Assembly (NCBI GenBank): GCA_905181855.1
Contig: CAJIZE010000005.1
Location: 1-64,000, forward strand
Source: an uncultured Flavobacteriales bacterium
GTDB lineage: Bacteria > Bacteroidota > Bacteroidia > Flavobacteriales_G > Salibacteraceae
Length of the DNA stretch: 64,000 nucleotides
Reading direction: 5' to 3'
Translations under genes and position numbers: made by a program
The notes under the pieces: model-generated
Seen by the model: the letters and a program-made list of their open reading frames with translations, nothing else
What the model was told of the DNA's origin: nothing
Database searches by the model: none
Shown: piece by piece, positions 29,354-36,338 of the stretch
Layout: every line of letters starts with the position of its first letter
Position numbering within the stretch: the first letter of the stretch is position 1

Positions 29354-31303
29354 ATGAGTACAAATTTAAAAACTCCATCATTGCTGTTATTTGCCCTTGG
29401 GTTTATTCTTTATGCAAATACAATATCTTTTGATTATGCTCTAGATGACAAAATTGTGATTATTCACAATGAATTTACAAAACAAGGAATTGATGGTATT
29501 AAAGATTTGGTGTCGAACGATGCTATGGTTGGTTTTTTCGGGAAAAAGAAGAATCTAGTTTCTGGAGGTAGGTACCGGCCTTTCACTCTAATTACCCATG
29601 CTTTAGAGTGGGAGTTTTTCGGGAAATCGCCGGGGATAAGTCACTTTATAAACGCAATGCTTTATGGATTGTCATGCTACATATTATTCCTTTTATTGGC
29701 TGATCTTTTTCCCATAACTAATAAATGGTGGATGTCAATTGCTTTTTTCACAAGTTTACTATGGGCGACGCATCCTTTGCATACAGAGGTTGTTGCCAAC
29801 ATAAAAGGAAGAGATGAAATATTGAGTCTTTTGTTTGCCTTAGTTGCGTTCAGGTATTACCTCAAAAGCTATTCGTTATTTACGTTTACTCGATGGATTT
29901 TGGTTTTGCTATTTTTTGGCCTAAGCCTAATGTCAAAAGAGTCATCGATTACCTTTTTAGTGATACTTCCTTTAGCTGTATATTTTTTCAAGGAATTTGA
30001 TTTAAAAAAGGTAGGTATATCCATGTCACCGTTATTGATTGCGACGTTTGTGTACTTAATTATCAGATTAAATGTAATAGGAGGAATGCAAACGGAAGTA
30101 GCAAAAGAATTAATGAATAATCCATATGTTAATGCTACCAATATTGAAAAATATGCAACAACCTTTTTAACTTATCTGCTATATTTTAAACTGTTGGTTT
30201 TTCCGCATCCGTTAACCCACGATTATTATCCAAAACAAATTGAACTAGTTGGTTTCACAGATTTTGGTGTTATAGTTTCGATTTTAATTCACATCATACT
30301 ACTTGTTGTTTTTGTGAAGACTCTTAAAACTAGAAAAATTATTGCTTTTTCAATTCTTATTTATTTTATCTCATTTTCTTTATACAGCAACTTGCTGTTT
30401 TCGATTGGCACTTTTATGAACGAAAGGTTTATGTATGTGTCAGGTATTGGATTCAGTTTAATGCTCGGCTACCTGCTTATTCAAGTTGTAAAAAGAAATG
30501 AAAAATTAGGGTTGGGTATATTGGTGGTAGTTAGTTTGCTGTCATCAATTAAAACAATTGCAAGAAACTATGCTTGGCAAAATGACCAAACTCTTGCATT
30601 AACTGATGTCGAGGTTTCAACCAAAAGTGCCAAAATGAAAATGTCAGCCGGATTAGCTCTTTTGGATATGGCTAAAGTAGAAAAGAATAAAGAATTAAAA
30701 GATCAATATTTGAATGAAGCTTTTCTCCACCTTCGAGAATCAATTAATATTTATCCAAGTTACGCACAACCAATGATTTTATTAGGTAACACTTATTCTG
30801 AAGTAGGTGATTACAACAATGCAATAATGATGTATGAAAATTGTCTCAAACTTCAAGGCGAGGTTAATCATGCATTTCAAAACCTTGAATATGTTGGTGA
30901 TAAAGCAGTGAAAACCCAAAGTTTTGGAGTTGCGGTTTTAGCTTATCAAACTTATTTAAAGTATAAAAATGATGAAGTTAAAATATACGGCAAGCTTGGC
31001 GAAGTATATGGAAAATCTCTTGGTAATTTGTTGAAAGCAGAAGAATTACTATTAATTGCTCATAATTTTGATAAACAAAACACTAATATTTTACAAAAAT
31101 TAGGGGTTGTATTCGCTATTCAAGGGAAAGTTAATGAAGCGTTAGATATATTCTTGCAGGCAGAAAAAATTGAACCTAAGAATCCTCATGTTTTAATAAA
31201 TGTTGGGCTAACCTACAACAACTTAGGGTTTGCTGAAAAAGGTGATCAATACATACAAAAAGCAATTGAAATTGACCCATTGGTTGCACCGCAGAATAAT
31301 TAA
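29354..31303 (+). CDS. TMTC-like membrane glycosyltransferase with TPR tail
   Basis: 649 residues: an N-terminal multi-helix membrane part (to about residue 400) and a soluble TPR tail (about 450-645; GNTYSEVGDYNNAIMMYENCLKL, GLTYNNLGFAEKGDQYIQKAI). The N-terminal loops YANTISFDYALDDKIVI, SGGRYRPFTLITHALEW and ATHPLHTEVVANIKGRDEILS have the acidic and Arg/His motifs of GT-C mannosyltransferases related to eukaryotic TMTC proteins. It probably transfers a lipid-linked sugar to exported proteins. Third gene of the tatD-ansA unit. Substrate is unknown. Confidence 0.85.
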   Translation: MSTNLKTPSLLLFALGFILYANTISFDYALDDKIVIIHNEFTKQGIDGIKDLVSNDAMVGFFGKKKNLVSGGRYRPFTLITHALEWEFFGKSPGISHFINAMLYGLSCYILFLLLADLFPITNKWWMSIAFFTSLLWATHPLHTEVVANIKGRDEILSLLFALVAFRYYLKSYSLFTFTRWILVLLFFGLSLMSKESSITFLVILPLAVYFFKEFDLKKVGISMSPLLIATFVYLIIRLNVIGGMQTEVAKELMNNPYVNATNIEKYATTFLTYLLYFKLLVFPHPLTHDYYPKQIELVGFTDFGVIVSILIHIILLVVFVKTLKTRKIIAFSILIYFISFSLYSNLLFSIGTFMNERFMYVSGIGFSLMLGYLLIQVVKRNEKLGLGILVVVSLLSSIKTIARNYAWQNDQTLALTDVEVSTKSAKMKMSAGLALLDMAKVEKNKELKDQYLNEAFLHLRESINIYPSYAQPMILLGNTYSEVGDYNNAIMMYENCLKLQGEVNHAFQNLEYVGDKAVKTQSFGVAVLAYQTYLKYKNDEVKIYGKLGEVYGKSLGNLLKAEELLLIAHNFDKQNTNILQKLGVVFAIQGKVNEALDIFLQAEKIEPKNPHVLINVGLTYNNLGFAEKGDQYIQKAIEIDPLVAPQNN

Positions 31304-31338
31304 ATCTTCAAATTAATAATTAGATAATAGTTGCGTGC

Positions 31339-31367
31339 TTGAGTGAGATTAAAATTTTTGTATTTTG
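31339..31367 (+). promoter_or_regulatory. Likely promoter of tRNA-Ser
   Basis: TTG (31339-31341), 19-bp spacer, TATTTTG (31361-31367), one base short of TAnnTTTG. The expected start is about 40 bp before the mature tRNA. Confidence 0.45.
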
Positions 31368-31412
31368 CCGGTCTGTTCATTGATAGGTCAATTCGAGAAC
31401 AAGCTAGGTGAA

Positions 31413-31500
31413 GGAGAGGTGGCCGAGTGGCTGAAGGCGCACGCTTGGAAAGCGTGTTTACATCACAAGTGTAACGAGGGTTCGAATCCCTCTCTCTCCG
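31413..31500 (+). tRNA. tRNA-Ser (GGA anticodon)
   Basis: An 88-nt class II tRNA: acceptor GGAGAGG pairs with TCTCTCC, the anticodon loop CTTGGAAAG gives GGA (31447-31449), a long variable arm lies between the anticodon and T stems, and the T arm is GAGGG-TTCGAAT-CCCTC. The discriminator is G. The CCA end is not encoded (CAA follows). It reads UCC/UCU serine codons. Confidence 0.97.
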
Positions 31501-31736
31501 CAACTTATTTTTTTATCAGTGAAGCAGGAGAGAAGATATAAAACCTCGGATTCGAGCAGAAAACGGAGTTGATGATTTAACTACTTAGGCAATAAAACTA
31601 CCTAAATAGTGATACTTTTTAAAGAATATTTATGTGATAAAACGATGGCATCGTTGAATTTTTTGATGCTCTCCACATAAAAAAATATATTTGTAAATCT
31701 AAAATTAAAATAAACAGTAAATCAAACCAAAAAATC
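31501..31736. other. Upstream region of the exbB operon
   Basis: A 236-bp stretch. It contains a repeated motif AACTAC-TTAGG...AACTACCTAA (about 31577-31606) that forms an imperfect inverted repeat TTAGG/CCTAA, and the exbB promoter. Nothing else is recognised. Confidence 0.4.
31663..31693 (+). promoter_or_regulatory. Promoter of the exbB-X-exbD-exbD operon
   Basis: TTG (31663-31665), 20-bp spacer, TATATTTG (31686-31693), a full consensus match. A leader of about 38 nt precedes the ATG at 31737. Confidence 0.75.
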
Positions 31737-32624
31737 ATGAAATTAAAGATTAAATTGTTACTTTTTTTACACTTTTTACAAGGTAAAAGAACCCTAGCCT
31801 TAGCAGCATTACTAGCCGTTATGGTTTTTGGTTTCAATAATTCGTTAACAGCTCAAGAAGAAGAAATTGACGAAGCTACAACCGAAATGGTTGAAGGAGA
31901 TTCTTCCTCAACAGACTCTGCTGCAATGGCAGTTAAAACAGTTGAAGAAGTTGCTACCCCTGCACCTGTTGAAGAGGTGGAAGTAGAAAAAACTTTTCAC
32001 CAAGTACTTAAAGAAAAATTTATTGACGGTGGCCCGATGTTTATGTCATTCGTTTTAATCTGTTTAATTTTAGGGTTGGCTTTAAGTATAGAAAGAATCC
32101 TTTATCTTTCTCTTTCAACGACTAACACTAAAAAATTATTAGAAGAAGTTGAAGGCGCTTTAAGCTCAACCGGAGTTAAAGGAGCAAAAGAAGTTTGTAG
32201 AAATACAAGTGGGCCTGTTGCTAGTATTTTTTATCAAGGCCTTGAAAGGTCAGATGAAGGGCTTGACATGGTTGAGAAAACGGTAGTTTCTTACGGCTCA
32301 GTTCAACTTGGATTGTTAGAAAAGGGATTGTCTTGGATTTCATTGTTTATTGCTTTAGCTCCTATGCTTGGTTTCTTTGGAACTGTAATAGGTATGATTG
32401 GGGCATTTGATGCCATTGCCGCAGCAAATAACATATCTCCCGGTATTGTTGCTGATGGTATTGGTGTTGCGTTAATTACAACTGTATCGGGTCTTCTTGT
32501 AGCGATGGTTCTTCAAGTTTTTTACAATTACATTTTATCTACTGTAGATTCTATCGTAAATGATATGGAAGACGCTTCAATATCTTTTATAGATTTATTA
32601 GTTAAACATAACGCTAAAAAATAA
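31737..32624 (+). CDS. exbB: ExbB/TolQ/MotA-family proton channel
   Basis: 295 residues with an N-terminal signal/anchor (LALAALLAVMVFGFNNSLTAQ), an acidic Pro/Val/Glu-rich linker, and the ExbB core: a membrane helix in MFMSFVLICLILGLALSIERILYLS, then FIALAPMLGFFGTVIGMIGAFDAI and the third helix GIGVALITTVSGLLVAMVLQVF. It is an inner-membrane proton-channel subunit that energises TonB- or Tol-type work. It is the first gene of a four-gene operon with a small membrane protein and two ExbD proteins. Confidence 0.93.
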   Translation: MKLKIKLLLFLHFLQGKRTLALAALLAVMVFGFNNSLTAQEEEIDEATTEMVEGDSSSTDSAAMAVKTVEEVATPAPVEEVEVEKTFHQVLKEKFIDGGPMFMSFVLICLILGLALSIERILYLSLSTTNTKKLLEEVEGALSSTGVKGAKEVCRNTSGPVASIFYQGLERSDEGLDMVEKTVVSYGSVQLGLLEKGLSWISLFIALAPMLGFFGTVIGMIGAFDAIAAANNISPGIVADGIGVALITTVSGLLVAMVLQVFYNYILSTVDSIVNDMEDASISFIDLLVKHNAKK

Positions 32625-32628
32625 GCAT

Positions 32629-33054
32629 ATGTTGAATCTATCTAAATTTATTGTTCCGATATTCAGCGCACTAGGAGTTATTCTTACTCTTATGACTATA
32701 CTGGACTTTGATGATGCAATTTGCGTTAGTTGTTGGCCAGTAGATTATGTATTGTACTTCACTTACCTTCTTTTTGGGTTAGGACTCTTAGTCGCCCTTT
32801 TTGGTGCTGTGGTAGGAATACTGTCTAAACCATCTTCTTTAAAAGGTTCATTAATCGGAATCGCTGCTATGTTAGTAGTATTTATAATCAGTTATGTTAT
32901 GGCTGATGGTGAAATATTAAAAGATTATCCAGAAACAACCACCGAGACTTCTTCAAAATGGTCAGGTGCGGGATTGTATATGTTCTACATCTTGTTTGTA
33001 GGTGCAGGAGGTTCAATTGTTGTTACTTCAATAATGGGGTTAATTAAAAAATAA
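32629..33054 (+). CDS. Small four-helix membrane protein inserted in the exb operon
   Basis: A 141-residue protein with about four hydrophobic helices (residues about 6-25, 43-65, 74-92, 115-138) and a short polar loop DYPETTTETSSKWSG. Two cysteines occur in a loop, AICVSCWPVDY. It has no known domain that I can name. It sits 4 bp after exbB and 2 bp before exbD, so it is almost certainly co-translated and probably an accessory subunit of the energising complex. This is inference from context alone. Confidence 0.82.
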   Translation: MLNLSKFIVPIFSALGVILTLMTILDFDDAICVSCWPVDYVLYFTYLLFGLGLLVALFGAVVGILSKPSSLKGSLIGIAAMLVVFIISYVMADGEILKDYPETTTETSSKWSGAGLYMFYILFVGAGGSIVVTSIMGLIKK

Positions 33055-33056
33055 TT

Positions 33057-33653
33057 ATGGCAGGCAGAAGAGAATTACAAGAAATAAATGCTGGTTCTAT
33101 GGCCGACATTGCTTTCTTATTGCTTGTTTTCTTTTTGGTTACCACCACAATGGATACCGATTTGGGCCTCGCAAGAAGATTGCCGCCGCCATTAGATATA
33201 AATCAGCCCGAGCCACCTCCAATTAAGCAACGAAATGTTTTTGTTGTTTTGGCTAATGCCAATGATCAATTGTTGGTTGAAGGTGAAATGACAGATATTT
33301 CAGAGTTAAAAGAGAAAGCTAAAGAATTCATTGCTAATCCTGATAACCAAGAAAATTTACCTTCTAAAACAGTAATTAACGTTCCTTTTTTTGGAGATTA
33401 TGCAGTTAGTAAACAGGTAATATCATTGCAAAATGACAATGGTACATCGTACGATTTGTACATTCAGGTTCAGAACGAATTAGCTGCTGCATACAATGAG
33501 CTAAGAAATGATCTTGCTCAGAATGAATTTGGCGTGTCGTATGACTTTTTAGTTGAATCTAAGGACAAGGCAAAAGTAAAGGCTGTAAGAAAGATTTTTC
33601 CACAAAGAATATCAGAGGCTGAGCCTAAGAACATTAATATCGGAGGGAAATAA
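33057..33653 (+). CDS. exbD: ExbD/TolR-family protein 1
   Basis: 198 residues: a short cytoplasmic N-terminus, then one membrane helix SMADIAFLLLVFFLVTTTM containing the essential-type aspartate, then a periplasmic domain of about 160 residues with a Pro-rich start (RRLPPPLDINQPEPPP). It is longer than E. coli ExbD (141). It pairs with ExbB to couple proton flow to outer-membrane transport. Second of the proton-channel partners in the operon, 2 bp from its neighbours. Confidence 0.92.
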   Translation: MAGRRELQEINAGSMADIAFLLLVFFLVTTTMDTDLGLARRLPPPLDINQPEPPPIKQRNVFVVLANANDQLLVEGEMTDISELKEKAKEFIANPDNQENLPSKTVINVPFFGDYAVSKQVISLQNDNGTSYDLYIQVQNELAAAYNELRNDLAQNEFGVSYDFLVESKDKAKVKAVRKIFPQRISEAEPKNINIGGK

Positions 33654-33655
33654 TT

Positions 33656-34132
33656 ATGTCAAAGTTTAGTAAAGGTAAAAAGAGTAGAGGCGCAACAATA
33701 TCTACAGCATCGTTACCAGATATCGTATTTATGCTACTTTTCTTTTTTATGGTTACAACAGTTATGCGTGAAGTTGACTTAAAAGTTAAACTATCGCAGC
33801 CTGAAGCATCCGAAATTGAGAAGTTAGAAAACAAGGCTTTGGTAAGTTATATATACATTGGTGAACCTAACGACTCAAAGAAATTTGGTACAGAACCGCG
33901 TATCCAGTTAAATGATCAATTCGCTAAAGTTTCGGATGTTGCTCCATATATTGAGCAAAAAAGAACCGAAGTTGTTGAAGCGTTAATTCCGAAATTAATT
34001 ACCTCATTAAAAGTAAATAAAGAAACTAAAATGGGCGTAATTACCGAAGTTAAGCAAGAGCTTAGAAAAGTACAAGCACTAAAGATTAACTACTCTACGC
34101 TCGAAAAAGTGGAACGAAAAAGGAGAAGATAA
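33656..34132 (+). CDS. exbD: ExbD/TolR-family protein 2
   Basis: 158 residues with a basic N-terminus (KFSKGKKSRG), the helix ASLPDIVFMLLFFFMVTTVM with the conserved aspartate, and a periplasmic domain. Two different ExbD proteins after one ExbB is a common Bacteroidota layout, suggesting heteromeric stators. It closes the operon, with a strong terminator 20 bp downstream. Confidence 0.92.
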   Translation: MSKFSKGKKSRGATISTASLPDIVFMLLFFFMVTTVMREVDLKVKLSQPEASEIEKLENKALVSYIYIGEPNDSKKFGTEPRIQLNDQFAKVSDVAPYIEQKRTEVVEALIPKLITSLKVNKETKMGVITEVKQELRKVQALKINYSTLEKVERKRRR

Positions 34133-34151
34133 AGCTTTGAAACATATTTAT

Positions 34152-34178
34152 AAAGCCCTGCTCATTGAGTGGGGCTTT
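34152..34178 (+). terminator. Strong rho-independent terminator of the exb operon
   Basis: AAAGCCCTGCTC pairs over all 12 positions with GAGTGGGGCTTT (two G-U pairs) around an ATT loop and is followed by T-rich sequence (34176-34180 and beyond). Confidence 0.88.
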
Positions 34179-34204
34179 TTATTGCAATAATGTATCATAA
34201 ACTT

Positions 34205-34285
34205 GTTACCCTATTATAGAACGGGTCATTCTCAAGATGTTACCCTGTAATGACCACGTGATGCTGAACTTGTTTCAGCATCTAT
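34205..34285. repeat. Intergenic repeat-like element with nested inverted repeats
   Basis: Three structures are packed together: a direct repeat TGTTACCCT (about 34205 and 34239), an inverted repeat GGTCATT (34224-34230) / AATGACC (34249-34255), and a perfect 9-bp hairpin GATGCTGAA (34260-34268) / TTCAGCATC (34274-34282) with loop CTTGT. The last resembles the TGCTGAACTTGTTTCAGCA-type hairpins found dispersed between genes of many Gram-negative genomes. Only one copy is visible in this window. Confidence 0.55.
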
Positions 34286-34379
34286 AGGAAACCTTTTCTG
34301 AACATAATGATTTAAGCCCCTTTGACGATCTTAAGATAACATTTTTTAACTTGGGGTATTCAGTATCGTTAATTCAAAT

Positions 34380-35312
34380 TTAGCTTTCCACCCTTGAACT
34401 GTTGCTGTTCTTATAAAATGAATAAACTACAAAGCCCAATAGTAGGCCACTTGAAATCACAAAAGTGATGTCTCCAGAATTGGCTCCAACGGTTTCAACA
34501 GTGGTATCAATTTTTTCTCGTTGAATCATGAATGCAACTAAAACCGCCAAGCCATTGTTAAGAAAATGCCCTATAATTGGCAACCATAAACTTCCTGACC
34601 AATAGAAAAGGTAACCGAAAAGAGCTCCTAAAAACATTCTTGGGAAGAAACCTAAAAATTGCATGTGCAAGGCACTAAAAATATAGGCAGTTATCCAAAT
34701 TGCTAAATGATGATTTTTTGTTCCTTTTTGCATAATTTGCTGTAATCCTCCTCTGAAAAACAACTCTTCGCCAATTGCAGGAATTATAGCAACCACTATT
34801 AGGTTTGCGGCTAATACTCCATAAGTTTCCATATTTAGAAGAGCCTCGGTAAGTATTTTTGCGCTTTCTTCAGATCTTCTCATCCACGATTCAAGATCCG
34901 CCAGAAATCCGGGAAGGTGCATACTTGAATTAGCAACCGCCATCCAGTTAATAAGTGGCAAGGCAACAATCATAATTGCCAATACCATAAAGGTCGACTT
35001 TAAAGAAAATTTTGAGTTAAGTTTGAAAAACTTTAAAGGTTTGTATCCGAAAAGTATAGAATAAACAATCGGTGGAACGATAAACAGTCCAGCTGCATTA
35101 AAGAGTTGAATCAGCCGTAAGGCATTTACCACCTTGGGGCCGCTTATTTGGCTAGTGAAATTCGGGTTGTTTAATAGGTTGAAATCGTAAACTAAAATTG
35201 CAGCAACAACGCCGAAAAAAGAAAAAAGAAAAAAACAAACCATAGCAACAATTCCAAATGCTAAGAAATGGTAGGAAGTAGATTTATCAGCGTAAGATTT
35301 TAGAAAAGACAT
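34380..35312 (-). CDS. CPBP (Abi/Rce1-like) intramembrane metalloprotease
   Basis: A 310-residue protein with about seven membrane helices. The three CPBP motifs are present: EELFFRGGLQ (EExxxR), FSALHMQFLGF (FxxxH) and IIGHFLNNG (HxxxN), which form the metal-binding glutamate/histidine site. Family members act as prenyl-protein-type proteases or bacteriocin-immunity proteins; the substrate here is unknown. Transcribed divergently from dusB with overlapping promoters. Confidence 0.9.
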   Translation of the reverse strand: MSFLKSYADKSTSYHFLAFGIVAMVCFFLFSFFGVVAAILVYDFNLLNNPNFTSQISGPKVVNALRLIQLFNAAGLFIVPPIVYSILFGYKPLKFFKLNSKFSLKSTFMVLAIMIVALPLINWMAVANSSMHLPGFLADLESWMRRSEESAKILTEALLNMETYGVLAANLIVVAIIPAIGEELFFRGGLQQIMQKGTKNHHLAIWITAYIFSALHMQFLGFFPRMFLGALFGYLFYWSGSLWLPIIGHFLNNGLAVLVAFMIQREKIDTTVETVGANSGDITFVISSGLLLGFVVYSFYKNSNSSRVES

Positions 35313-35325
35313 AGCAACCTTTGGT

Positions 35326-35333
35326 TAATTTTG
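35326..35333 (+). promoter_or_regulatory. -7 element of dusB
   Basis: TAATTTTG matches TAnnTTTG. It ends 17 nt before the TTG start at 35350. It faces the opposing -7 element at 35338-35345 across four bases. Confidence 0.5.
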
Positions 35334-35337
35334 TCCC

Positions 35338-35366
35338 CAAATTTAAGTATTGATAAAGATTGACAA
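35338..35366 (-). promoter_or_regulatory. Promoter of the CPBP protease gene
   Basis: Minus strand: TTG, 18-bp spacer, TAAATTTG (35345-35338). The -33 part lies inside the beginning of dusB. Confidence 0.6.
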
Positions 35367-36336
35367 TATAGAGCTTAATGATTTTCCTTTGATCTTAGCA
35401 CCTATGGAAGATGTCAGTGATCCTCCTTTTCGAGCGCTTTGCAAAGAATATGGCGCTGATCTTATGTTTACCGAGTTTATCTCATCAGAAGGTTTAATCC
35501 GGGATGCGGTAAAAAGTGTTCAAAAGCTTGATATATTTGAATACGAAAGGCCAATTGGAATTCAAATTTTTGGTTACGATATTGAAAGCATGCGCGAGGC
35601 TACCCGAATTACTGAACAGGCAAACCCCGACATCATTGATATCAATTATGGTTGTCCGGTAAAAAAGGTTGCATGCAAAGGTGCGGGGGCGGGCATTCTT
35701 CAAGATATACCGAAAATGGTTGAAATGACGAAGCAGATTGTAAACTCAACCAGTTTACCTGTTACGGTTAAAACTAGACTTGGGTGGGACGACAGTACCA
35801 AATACATAGTAGAAGTGGCAGAGCGTCTTCAAGACGTAGGGATAAAGGCTATTTCAATTCATGGTAGAACCCGAAAGCAGATGTACAAAGGCGATGCCGA
35901 CTGGAGTTTAATTGGAGACGTTAAAAATAACCCAAGAATGAAAATCCCTGTTTTTGGCAATGGTGATTTAGATTCTCCTGAAAAAGTTCTTGAAATGAAA
36001 AACAAGTTTGGTGTTGACGGAGTAATGATTGGTCGCGCCGCCATAGGTAATCCTTGGTTTTTTAATGAAGTAAAACATTTTTTGGTAACCGGAGAACATT
36101 TAGCGAAACCAACCATTGAAGATCGGGCAATGGCAGCAAAAAAACATTTAGAAATGTCGTTAGACTGGAAAGGCGAGACTCTTGGAGTCGTTGAAATGCG
36201 GAGACATTACTCCAACTATTTTAAAGGCATTCCCAATTTTAAACCCATTAGGCAGCAATTGGTAACTGAATATTCTCCAGAAAAGTTATTACATATTTTG
36301 GATAATGTTCATCACCAGTTCGTTGAAGCTGTCTAG
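35350..36336 (+). CDS. dusB: tRNA-dihydrouridine synthase
   Basis: A 328-residue flavoprotein that reduces uridine in the tRNA D-loop. Motifs: LAPMEDVSDPPFRALCKEYGADLMFTE, the catalytic cysteine in DINYGCPVKKVACKGAGAG, and the FMN-site blocks HGRTRKQMYKGDADW and GVMIGRAAIGNPW. The start is a TTG at 35350: the family N-terminus (KIDNIELNDFPLILAPME) begins there and the first ATG, 18 codons later, would cut into the FMN barrel. It ends 2 bp from the convergent oligopeptidase gene. Confidence 0.94.
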   Translation: MIKIDNIELNDFPLILAPMEDVSDPPFRALCKEYGADLMFTEFISSEGLIRDAVKSVQKLDIFEYERPIGIQIFGYDIESMREATRITEQANPDIIDINYGCPVKKVACKGAGAGILQDIPKMVEMTKQIVNSTSLPVTVKTRLGWDDSTKYIVEVAERLQDVGIKAISIHGRTRKQMYKGDADWSLIGDVKNNPRMKIPVFGNGDLDSPEKVLEMKNKFGVDGVMIGRAAIGNPWFFNEVKHFLVTGEHLAKPTIEDRAMAAKKHLEMSLDWKGETLGVVEMRRHYSNYFKGIPNFKPIRQQLVTEYSPEKLLHILDNVHHQFVEAV

Positions 36337-36338
36337 AT

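Noticed and set aside
31300-31503. Minus-strand ORF (MRRERDSNPRYTCDVN...)
   Set aside because: It is the antisense of tRNA-Ser-GGA; this peptide type is a familiar false ORF over tRNA-Ser genes.
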